DNA of 64,000 nucleotides from Streblospio benedicti (lineage: Eukaryota; Annelida; Polychaeta; Spionida; Spionidae). The notes under the pieces were generated by a model, which had not been told where the DNA came from, ran no database searches, and saw nothing but the letters and a program-made list of their open reading frames with translations. The stretch covers positions 44,130,351 to 44,194,350 of the forward strand of contig CM032667.1 of assembly GCA_019095985.1 (NCBI GenBank), written 5' to 3'. Below are positions 12,091 through 21,189 of this stretch, one piece after another (positions within the stretch are counted from its first letter, which is position 1; every line of letters starts with the position of its first letter). The translations under genes were made by a program, and so were the position numbers.

Positions 12091-13380
12091 TATAGCACGT
12101 GGAACTGCGGTGCGCAACACAGGGGTAGCATAAGGGTACGCACTGCTGTAATATGTACGTTAGCATTTCTTTTTAAAAAGTGAGCAAGCTTTTTCACACA
12201 ATTCTTTCCTCTTGATTTCTTCCAAGTTTTTCCCATTTTTTTATTGAAGTATGACAGTGACACTTACTGTAAAACATGTATTTATTGATTTAAAGAAACA
12301 TGGTTACAAGTGATTCTGGTATGAGATACTCAGTAAATTATTCCGTATACAGGTATCTTGCTTAACAATTTAAAAAATCTAATTACTTCCCTGGTAAATG
12401 GTATAATTTCTTAATTACTCCCAACAGCCACTAAAATTTCTGCGTCTAAAGGTGTTTAAATGTACAAGAACATAAAAGTAATATTCTCCGCGAGGAATTT
12501 TTCTCAATATCTCTTCCTCAAATTCAGAATGCAGACAATTATGAAATACCTATTGTAATAATCATGGACAAAAATACTTTTGTTGTTTCAATAGAAGAAT
12601 GTCTGCCCACCCATTGACATTAACTCAACACTATTAATCACAAACTAGCATCACGTTCGTCAAAGTAGAATCACAGATTACTTAAGCAATCTGTGGTAGA
12701 AGGATGAATGTATGAATGATTTCAATCAAGAAAAACATTAATTTGACTGGTCGTAGGCTTGATGACAAATATATATTTCATTTGAGCCAAACTATCAATT
12801 TCATGATGGCAATGATGTACCAGATTGTCAAAGATTAAAAAAAAAAAGAGTTGAGCTTAGAGAGTACAACTAATTTTATAACGATCAGTATGAAATTTAG
12901 AAAATAAATGCTTTATCTGTTACTTTAACATTTAAGATCTTTTATTTCATGCAAATCCTTGTAGAGTGCAACCGATGAAAGTGGCGCTTCACAAGATACT
13001 TGTAATCTAAATATATTTCTTAACACTTATAATTCCAACAACTTATTATACAAAATACGTATAATAAACGAGAAATGCAGTAGTATATGCACCTACTCCT
13101 GACTTTAATCACACATAAAACAGTCTACCAAAATATATTCATCAGTGTAACCATCAGTAAACAAAGCCCCAAAACTTTATGCACATTGTAATACAAAACA
13201 CACAATACAATCTTTTTCAAAATTCACCAAAGGCAAATTTTGTTACATTTTCGTACATTTTATCTACAATGCTTGTTTGTATTTTTTTGAAATTCTTTTC
13301 CCCCAATCATTTGAAATGATTGGTGCATTGTGTCGTGGTCAGTGATTGGTGCAGATTTATGCTTCAAGGGCTGTGATTGG
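12091..13380. other. 3' side of the peptide-precursor gene; otherwise empty
   Basis: Sequence downstream (on the minus strand) of the stop of the urotensin-II-like precursor. A TTTATT at 12941-12946 (AATAAA on the minus strand) is a possible poly(A) signal, implying a 3' UTR of about 430 bases. A short palindrome at 12672-12695 resembles the one at 1611-1659. Confidence 0.35.
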
Positions 13381-13451
13381 TCACACACCGCCGCGTGTGT
13401 TACGTCTCCATGGTGACGGTGGACACACCTTCCAGATGCATATCTGGGCAC
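13381..13451 (-). CDS. Urotensin-II-like peptide precursor, terminal exon (mature peptide)
   Basis: Acceptor gcttttttag at 13461-13452 on the minus strand; the exon enters in phase 1, matching the donor phase of the exon at 17080. Together they read QQKR-QSSAGAQICIWKVCPPSPW-RR-NTRGGV-stop. KR and RR are classic prohormone-convertase sites, so the predicted product is a 19-residue peptide whose N-terminal Gln could cyclise. The two Cys enclose I-W-K-V, the exact C-x-W-K-x-C spacing of the urotensin II ring (C-F-W-K-Y-C), while the tail PPSPW differs from vertebrate UII, which ends right after the ring. The somatostatin FWK(T) motif and MCH-type C...C-W peptides are more distant alternatives. 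Secreted hormone or neuropeptide role is inferred from architecture; the receptor is unknown. Confidence 0.72.
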
Positions 13452-14015
13452 CTAAAAAAGCAAAACATTGAAAGTAATGGAGGGAATTATGTCATGCCCT
13501 TAAGTACTTAAGCACTTCATTCTTCATTCTTCATTAATTCTGTGCCCATGGCCTTTCGGCATATTGGACAGGTGTGTTTGTGACATGTTCTTTTACACAA
13601 GTGACCAAGTCTCATTTACGTTGACCCATTTTAATGGGGCGGTCAATGGCCTAACATTGTTCGTGAAAGAATATATGCTGCCTATTGTCACTATTTGCAG
13701 TGGTAATATTTGAAAAACAATAGACCTGGCTATCTCTATTTATGTGCAGAATGAATCTCAGTTGTGACTTGACCATCCCAACAAACCTAATTACTACATA
13801 TGCAACAAATACGAGGTAGGTCATGATGTCTACGGTTCGAATTGTAAATATAAATGTGGTGGCTTATAGTCGTGATTCAAGTCGTTCAAGTCGTGCTCTC
13901 ACGACTTAACCTTTTGCTCTAGTTCATTGAAACACACCTGATTTATCACATACTTCCAACTGCACATGCCGCGTTATTTAGGTGTAGGGGTCATGGAGAT
14001 GTATGCAACTATTTA

Positions 14016-14058
14016 GGGGGTGGGGGTGGGGGTAGGGGTGGGGGTGGGGGTGGGGGGC
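14016..14058 (+). repeat. G-rich minisatellite, G-quadruplex-prone
   Basis: Seven runs of four to six G separated by single T or TA (gggggtgggggtgggggtag type). Several overlapping four-run G-quadruplex motifs are possible on the plus strand, which is the non-transcribed side of a minus-strand gene's intron. Confidence 0.75.
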
Positions 14059-14732
14059 TGCTTGAAAAAACCTGCAATAAATCGTGTCTGTACTTGTTAA
14101 ACAAATATCATCGTAGCCAATTTTGGAAAATATCACCCATACCCGTGAATTTCACTGTAGTAGGCTAATAATCATATTGGCACAAAACACATATCAAGTT
14201 ATTGTCTTGACATTAAGCAATTACTGCTCAGGTTTTCATATAATTGTCAAATTGTATATAAATGTCAAAAGTTTTGTTTCTGTAATCGTGACATTTTACA
14301 ACCAATGAGACATATGTGTATTACTAGAATAACTTATAATTAGCGATGAAGGTCGGTCAGAAGCGCGTTCAATGATTATTTCTATCTTCTAACATTTGTT
14401 TCAAACGTCATTGGTTAAGCATAGCTCACCAATGACGCAAGACACAAAATAAACGTACCCAGAGTCCATTGCATCAAAGTCAAGATTTTTCCTTCACCAT
14501 ATCATACACCTGTCCAATGTTTTGTGAAACTTTCACAGTTATTGTGGACCATGCTGACACAAACTGTGATTCAAAAATAGTATATACATTTGGTGATAAC
14601 CTGCCAATTTGGCTTATGAGTGCTTTTTGGTAACAAACCCCAATTATATGTAGCATCTCCTCTCCCTTTCAACTCTCTTTCCCAAACCAGTGTTAAACAC
14701 ATAGCCCATTACTATACAATACACCAGCACAA

Positions 14733-14911
14733 GCAGATCCAGGTTTTCAGAAAAAGGGGGGGGGGCACACTTAAAGGGTCTCATGGGTTTCGCACATGTG
14801 ATCGATGGTCGATATGTAAAAAATCCTATGAAAATAAGGTATTGTGGTTGAAAAAAAAAGGGTGATTGGGGAGGGGGGTGGCTCGCCCCGTGTGCTTCGC
14901 CCTGGATCTGC
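14733..14911. mobile_element. MITE, GCAGATCCAGG family, copy 1
   Basis: Begins GCAGATCCAGG and ends CCTGGATCTGC. The interior (gggtttcgcacatgtgatcg, atcctatgaaaat, G- and C-rich tracts) is the reverse complement of the element at 18082-18244. Non-coding. Confidence 0.7.
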
Positions 14912-15227
14912 TCATCACCTATGGTCACATTACAAATGCTGACGCAGAAAGACGTTGGTCATCATCTCTAGGTTGTCATATCGCTTCAACGCGTCATCTG
15001 ACACTAATTAATAACGGTGATCAGGACTTGGCCAATTAAGTGTGTTAATCAGCTAATGTTTTCAATGTAATTTGTGGCCGAAAATGCTGCACCCACTCTC
15101 TACTGGAGTCTCTAGTACTGATTCGTTGACCCACTACCAACCTGCCAACCTGTGACGTCATAATTGTATGAACAAGTATAGCAGAGCTGTAATTCACAAA
15201 TATTCATCACAAATGTGCACTTGGTGA

Positions 15228-15560
15228 TATTTTTTTTTTAATTTTGCACAATGTTTGGTGATGGGATTAGCTTTTCAAAAAGCAATGAAAACAATTTGTG
15301 GCTCCACTGTTACATCTGTCTGCGTGCAATTAAAAATGGCCGCTCCCGGAAAAAAAAATCAGGCATTCAGTTTCATTTGTCCAGACCATATTTTTCTAAT
15401 GTTTTGATTTTTTTTAATATTTGGCTCAATGATTGGTGATGTGATTCAAAAAAGGAATGAAAACATTTTGTGATTCCACGCACGCGCAATTAAAAATGGC
15501 CGCCATCAGCAAGAAGAAATTTCAAGCAGTCAGTTTCATATGTCCTGACCTGATTTTTCT
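15228..15560 (+). repeat. Two-copy tandem duplication, period 160 bp
   Basis: caattaaaaatggccgc starts at 15327 and again at 15487. Flanking phrases (tttggtgatgggatt / attggtgatgtgatt, agtttcatttgtcc / agtttcatatgtcc, tttttctaatgtttt) recur with the same offset. Divergence about 15%. Confidence 0.7.
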
Positions 15561-16697
15561 AATGTTTTAAAGGGCACGTAATCCATTTCTGATGGTAGTT
15601 TAGTGATGCAAGGTCATTTTAAAGTCACGTTTGAACTTTATTAACAAACATAGACAAAAAGGCATATAATTGCCTTCAAAAATAAGAAATTGAAAATTGT
15701 TAATTATGTTTGTGCGAAATTCAAGATTAATACCATTGTTCAATGTTTTGTTTATTAGGCAATCAATCTTTGTGGTTAGATTAATTTAATGCACAAAGGT
15801 GGCTTAGGGTAGCTTTAATGGCACCTAAGTAGTGAAAGAAGGAGGCAGTAGAGGTTGACGATGATGTTTAAGATTATAAATGATCTTGGTGGCCATTCCT
15901 GCAATGGACTATGTGAATCTTTCAACACCATATGTGTTAACTCATTGAGACTTAAAATGCACAAACTCCATGACATTTACAAACACCCTTTCTTTCCCTG
16001 ACAATAAAAGATTGTAATAATACACTCAGGGACCACTCTACGAGAGGTTTATTTTTATTTTTTTGTGAATAAAATATTGTATCATTGTATTACATACATT
16101 ACATACATTTTTATGATAAATGTTGAAATATAATGATTATCTAATTTCTATATATCTTTTATGAATCTTGCTTTTTCGAAGGAGCAATTTATACTAGTGC
16201 AGAAGAACCACATATTCAAGACAAATACTGAAGAACTACATGTACTATTTTAACAAGATGAGGCTCCCGTAGAGAGTGCTCAAGGACGACATAGTTGGCA
16301 GCCCAACGCTGGACTTATTTGGAAATAGCAATAAATACCCTCAATATCTGTACCTTGCACTTGCTGTGCAACTCAACGTCATCCTAATCATGCAGCATTG
16401 ACTGCTAGGATTCTTTTTTTAAGTGGTTGAGCACACATGCCTCCAACAGGTTGTACACTGTTCCCTGGTACCTACCCGTGATATAGGTACAGGTCAGGCA
16501 AGCAATCGCTAATGTGACTAATTAGCACGTCTGCGCTACAGTAGCGATGTGTTGTTGAGAAATATATGGTTTGACAAGGATGCTGCCAATGACCTGGTGT
16601 ATATGTAAAGTCGCTAGAGCACGACAAAATGTGAATTGCAACTGTAAATAAGCACATTTAAATTTACAAAGACTGCATTGTGCTCCAAAAGACGCTA

Positions 16698-17050
16698 AAG
16701 GACCATTCAGTATTTATGACAGGGTGGGGTAGGAGGATTGTCTAAAAATGCTGTGAAAAAATTGATAGACCCCCCCTCAATTCTCTGCGAACAAATCGGT
16801 AACACCGCCTAAATTTCATGTGACAAAACTTGAAAAACCCCACCCAAACAGTTGACGCAATCATTGTCAGTTAACACAAATCCTATTTAATGGATATCCA
16901 TAGTATAAAAAGCAGTACAGAATCTCTCAAACATAGGAGTAAATATTCTGTGAAAAAATTGATAGCCCCCCTCAAAAGTGTGTGAAAAAAATGATATTCC
17001 CCTTTTAAACATCCTCCTACCCCACCCTGTCATAAATACTGAATGGTCTC
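16698..17050. mobile_element. MITE with perfect 37-bp TIRs, TA duplication
   Basis: The left TIR 16701-16737 (starts GACCATTCAGTATTTATGAC) and right TIR 17012-17048 are perfect inverted copies. TA flanks both ends (16696-16697, 17051-17052). The interior has repeated tgtgaaaaaattgatag motifs and C-rich runs, no coding frame. Perfect TIRs suggest a fairly recent insertion. It ends only 30 bases from the coding exon at 17080-17208, within its splice-donor intron. Related termini occur at 37066, 48466 and 63417. Confidence 0.8.
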
Positions 17051-17079
17051 TAGAGCAGTTTGTCATGCGGTGTGTGTAC

Positions 17080-17208
17080 CTGCGCTGGACTGGCGCTTCT
17101 GCTGCCTCAGTCTTGGTGCCTTCTCCAGCAGCCGCTTCATGTGCTCCTCCCGCTCCTGCTCGCGCTGCTCCTGCTCCTCTTCCACAAGGGAGCGACTCCT
17201 CGCTCCTC
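17080..17208 (-). CDS. Urotensin-II-like precursor, penultimate exon (pro-region)
   Basis: On the minus strand the acceptor actactttgtag precedes 17208 and the donor GTACAC follows 17080. The 129-base exon enters and leaves in phase 1. The frame reads a Glu/Gln/Arg-rich amphipathic pro-region (LVEEEQEQREQEREEHMKRL) then LLEKAPRLRQQKRQSSAG, ending within the mature peptide. One of the other frames hits a stop, and the remaining open one gives a Gly/Ala-rich low-quality translation. Phase matches both neighbours (17932 and 13451). The KR just before QSSAG is the predicted cleavage site. Confidence 0.72.
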
Positions 17209-17329
17209 CTACAAAGTAGTTTCGTACCTTTTTAACTTTATAATCTGTTCTGTTTTAGCAGCATTATATTTTTTTATCCAGCTTTTGTGGATTCTAAAAA
17301 TTCTTTAGTTTTCTTTTTTTAAGTTTTTC

Positions 17330-17800
17330 AATGTTTGCGTTATGACTCCACAATCTTGAGAGAGACAAACTGCTGTTGTTGTCGAAATGTTGAGAGTTAT
17401 ATAGATAACAATGAATTCTTACGTTGATCGAACATATGAAGGATGCTGATAAGGACAGGGATCTTTCACTAGAGGAGCGAGAAAAGAATCCCTAACCCAA
17501 ATCAACAAGACTGTGATCACGGATCATGTTAATCAGAACAATCATGAGAAAGACTGGGAGGAAGTGAGTGTTTTAGATAGAGAGAGTGACTGGAGGACAA
17601 GAACCATCAAGGAAGCGATCAAGATACGAGGACAGAAGCAGATCATGAACAGGGACGAGGGGGCCTTTCATCTCTCCCATGTGTACAATCTGATTTTTGG
17701 TATCGGAAGTCGTGGTGAGTGACCTTGACACGCGAAGAGAGATTTTGAAAATGGGAACAGCAGTTGTCGAAACTGTCAATCAATGTAAGAATTTATTGTG
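17330..17800 (+). mobile_element. Penelope-like element fragment (C-terminal region)
   Basis: The plus-strand translation holds the tail of a Penelope-like polyprotein: MITDHVNQNNHEKDWEEV, DRESDWRTRTIKEAIKI, MNRDEGAFHLSHVYN. These match the conserved C-terminal block after the GIY-YIG region in this retroelement class. Downstream and upstream, tgtcgaaa-type motifs (17378 and 17764) resemble the non-coding ends of such elements. It is strongly 5'-truncated, decayed, and sits inside an intron of the peptide gene in antisense orientation. Confidence 0.65.
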
Positions 17801-17931
17801 TTGTGTTAAGATGAACTTTGTGTATATGTTGCTTTTTGTGCTCTTTGAGGAGTAAAACTACTGAATTTCTATCTCAGTAATTGGTGTTTGTTTTTAGATT
17901 ATAGATAGGAGTAAATAACAATTATACTAAC

Positions 17932-18004
17932 CTTTGAGAAGCGCCTGCAGATATCTGCTCACTTTGTCGTCGTTCTTCAACACTTTCACCAAAAGCTGCA
18001 TGTC
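17932..18004 (-). CDS. Urotensin-II-like precursor, internal exon
   Basis: Acceptor ttctgtttgcag and donor GTTAGT on the minus strand bound a 73-base exon that starts in phase 0 and ends in phase 1. It encodes DMQLLVKVLKNDDKVSRYLQ followed by ALLK, a hydrophobic-heptad helix typical of neuropeptide pro-regions. Its exit phase fits the exon at 17208. Its entry phase (0) does not fit the exit of the exon at 25548 (phase 1), so an exon of 3n+2 bases probably lies between them unseen. Confidence 0.62.
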
Positions 18005-18081
18005 CTGCAAACAGAACAACATAAGACAGAGTTTCGCAAAGATTTTTAGCACACCCTGCTCAGACTTTGATCTCAGCATAG

Positions 18082-18244
18082 GCAGATCCAGTGGGGGTGT
18101 AGGGGGGCCTCACCCCCCTCCCCCCGTTTCCCACCCAAATACTTCACTTTCATAGGGTTTTTTTACACACCCGCCATCGATGGCGCGTGCGAAACCCATG
18201 AAATCCCTTAGGTGTGCCCCCTTTTTCCGAAAACATGGATCTGC
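18082..18244. mobile_element. MITE, GCAGATCCAGG family, copy 2
   Basis: Ends GCAGATCCA / TGGATCTGC. The interior (ttcatagggttttttacac, catcgatgg, gcgaaacccatgaaa, gtgtgccccc) matches copy 1 at 14733-14911 in reverse orientation. Copies differ by about 15-20%. Confidence 0.7.
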
Positions 18245-18331
18245 TATTGCTCAGAGAGCCAAATGAGACAGCCCGACAACGACTGGAGATTTGGTGCGAC
18301 AAGATATGATGAGTACCTGGATTAATCATAG

Positions 18332-18546
18332 AGAAAGGTAAAAATCTACTCAAGCGCTTCTTTTCTCATCGTGAAGCTATGTTTCGGAAGACATTCTTCT
18401 TTCATCTGGCTTCGATGGCAAAGCAAGGAGCAAAAGCAAGGTGCATAACAGCAAGATGTGCACTTTTGCCATCAAAGCTAGAAAGTCTTTCGAAACGTCA
18501 CTTCACTGTGAGAAAAGAAGCATCTGAGTAGATCTTTTACCTTTCT
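18332..18546. repeat. Foldback element, about 80-bp imperfect arms
   Basis: agaaaggtaaaaatctactc... at the left is matched in inverse by ...gatcttttacctttct at the right, continuing through gcttcttttctca, gtgaag, gtttcg and the matched pair ttcgatggcaaag / cttttgccatcaaag, leaving a loop of about 40 bases. Non-coding; inside the peptide-gene intron. Confidence 0.7.
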
Positions 18547-19224
18547 TTAGCATAAGATAAGTTCTCCCATATTCTCATTGGTACAGATACACATTCTGAG
18601 GACATTGTGGTACTGATATCACATAATCATTCAATGTCAGAATTTAAAACTGAATTGTTTAATATTACTGAGAGGGGGAAAAGTGTTGCAAAAATGAAAC
18701 AAGGAAAATCCAAACAATACCAAATACAATGTACGCATACCTACTTTGCGAAAGCAAAAATGGCATGTTTGAAGTTCAACACACAATCATGCAATTGTGA
18801 TAAGATCAAATAAAGTTGCCCATTATGATTCTAAAGGATAACCTCAATTTAAACACACTTCGAAGGGTGTGTATCATTTAAACATATAGCATTTTCAGAG
18901 AAAAACCAACAACATCAAAAAACATTCAAATGTTAATTATGGCGAGCAGTGATAACAGAGCTCTTATGTAAAACATAATCAGCACTACATAAATATCAGC
19001 TGGTAAATATTACTACTAACAGTTCATATTAATGGTGACATTTTAATCAGTAAAGGCTATTGTTATACTTGAGCAGCCCACAAACGAGGATATTAACGTT
19101 CACAATGAGCATGATTTTCTCTTTTTAATACCTTAATACGGTGCCATGCATGCTCAGTATAACCTCAGACTAGAATGTTAAAAAGCTCAGATTTGTCAAT
19201 TCTTGTGATTACTGATAATTACCA
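18547..19224. other. Intronic, nothing recognised
   Basis: AT-rich. A short plus-strand open frame near 18607 has no coding character. Confidence 0.5.
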
Positions 19225-19470
19225 AAGGCATCTCGTAAAAGGGGGTGGTGGTGGTTATAAGGGGTCACGAAATCCCACACCCCTAATTGTTTTGGCCTTA
19301 TTTCTCACACCCTTAATATTTTTGGTCTTTTCCCCCATATCCCACAAATTCTTTGGCGTTTTCGCCATATCTAACTTACATGAAATCCCATATCCCTCTT
19401 TTGTGGTCTTTTCCCAACGCCCCTATTTTTTGCCTTTTCCTCACATCCCACTTCCTTGTAAAGCCTCCCC
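19225..19470. repeat. Degenerate minisatellite, about 30-bp units
   Basis: Six to seven diverged units of the type tttcccccatatcccacaaa / ttctttggcg (tcttttccc, tatccca and tttttggtc recurring every 28-33 bases). A similar G/T-rich series of opposite strand sense lies at 25790-26165. Confidence 0.55.
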
Positions 19471-21004
19471 ATAGAAACTCATCGAATCATGGCAATACAA
19501 ATGTGTATGTTTGCCTGCTGTTCCAAGTAGTTTAATGGTTGGGAAGGTATCTTTGTACAATCAATGTGCATACAGGAACATTGTTATAAACTAAGTTAGA
19601 ACATCTTAAATATAAAGCCACACACTGTACTTGTGTGACATGTTTGCCATGATGCTGATGTCAATGCAGTAACCAAGACGATTTTGTATCAACCTAAGCT
19701 AGAATTTTGCAAATGTCTACAGCAAGTCATTTTTTATGTCCATGCTTAAGTAGACAGAATAGTTTTGAAAGATTGTTAGCATATATCCAGCATATGATAT
19801 ATTTACAGTTTGTGTAGATTAACTTTTAGAACATTCTTCAATTGCCAATAACAGTCACACTGCAGGTAGAGTTCTTTTTCAAGAACTGTAGAATTACTTG
19901 AAGAAGTTGTCCACAAAAATGATTAAAAGTTTCTAACACAATTCTCAACTAATAACACTACTACAAATTCACTGCGCAAGTTTAAGTTCAAGTTCAAAGC
20001 TAAATTAGAAAAAAAAATGATTATCACAAACGTGTCATTAAAACTCTGATATTACAAGTATATTGTGTCTAGAGTGATTTCACTTTCACATTCACAGTCT
20101 CAATCAACCGGAAGGAGTTACACCCAGTACCTATACATTTGCCATTCTATTCACAATAGGACTTCCGGTAATGCTTGCATTGCATATCTATGTACACTTA
20201 TCATTGGGAAAAAATACAGTACAGATTAAAAACCATGCCATGCCACCAGTGGTAAAAGGTTAATACTGAAAATACTGAATACCTTGCAGTAAAAGGTACT
20301 TTGATGACAACATGGAAAAAGTATTATTCCCCATCCGTGAGGTGTCAATCAAATAATTACTGAACCCATCTGTATAACCATATACAGCTGCACAAAAGGT
20401 GTTCCTATGTGTGAGGTGCTCCTACAAGTGAGGTGTCCTCACAGCAAGGTTTGCTGTATTACTTTTTCAATCTTTCCAATCAAGAGAGATCGGCCAGTAA
20501 TATACACGTACAATCATGATGGGGGGAGCGGCTACCAATAGACTGCGACCATCCCAGAATGAGTTGCTACAGTCCGGGAGTAACTCTATACCGCCTCTCT
20601 TAACCATCGCAATAGCTGAATAAGCCCACAGAAAAACTTTCAGTTTTTTTTTCCCTGCCAAGGCCTGCAGGCTTATAACATAGCCGGGTTCATGTAAAAT
20701 GTTCATCCGGTCAAGTTTAACATACATGTATTTTCAAAGTTCTCTCTCTTCATCATCTTTTTAGCAAGCATATTCCTTCCAACGATATCTATCACTGGTA
20801 GAAATATGCTTGCTAAAAGCATGTGTAAGAGAGAGAGAAGTTTGAACATGTATCCGCAAGCACTGGGAAACCCATACATATCAAGTTCAACATACTTATA
20901 AAAGGTCACAAGTGTGTTGCTTCTGAGCTTGTTATCATGAAAGTACCCCAGAAAGCTTTCAACGTTGCACAAGGTTTTCTTAGTCTGCTGCCAATCCATT
21001 CCAC
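19471..21004. other. Intronic, nothing recognised
   Basis: AT-rich. Two minus-strand frames (20467-20727, 20703-20999) were examined as candidates for the missing precursor exon and rejected for lack of suitable splice phases. Confidence 0.4.
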
Positions 21005-21183
21005 TTATTCGTCACGTGATGGTGGTGTGATGTTGGCGGTGGTGGTCAGGAGGATGTTGTAGATGGCAGGCAGGTCGGAGACCCCCGCGTTCTGTTTTTG
21101 AGGCCTGGCTTATGGCGTTGGATGTAAATTGCCTCACGAATTTTCTGTCCGAACGTATTTGCATCATGATCGAAGATATTAAC
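21005..21183 (-). mobile_element. Penelope-like element remnant
   Basis: Minus-strand translation gives GQKIREAIYIQRHKPGLKNR, then in an adjacent frame SDLPAIYNILL, the conserved endonuclease-to-C-terminus block of Penelope-like elements (KIREAI.I....P.LN.D.G..LPAIYN). It is short and decayed, and a different lineage from the fragment at 17.5 kb. Confidence 0.6.
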
Positions 21184-21189
21184 TTTGAT

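Larger units (their letters stand above)
13452..16695. other. Intron of the peptide gene; repeats only
   Basis: Lies between the terminal exon and the exon at 17080. It contains a G-rich minisatellite (14016-14058), a MITE (14733-14911) and a 160-bp tandem duplication (15228-15560). No other exon recognised. Confidence 0.5.

Noticed and set aside
20467-20999. Minus-strand frames considered as the missing exon of the urotensin-like precursor
   Set aside because: No stretch with acceptor, phase-1 entry, phase-0 exit and donor was found; sequences did not resemble a pro-region.
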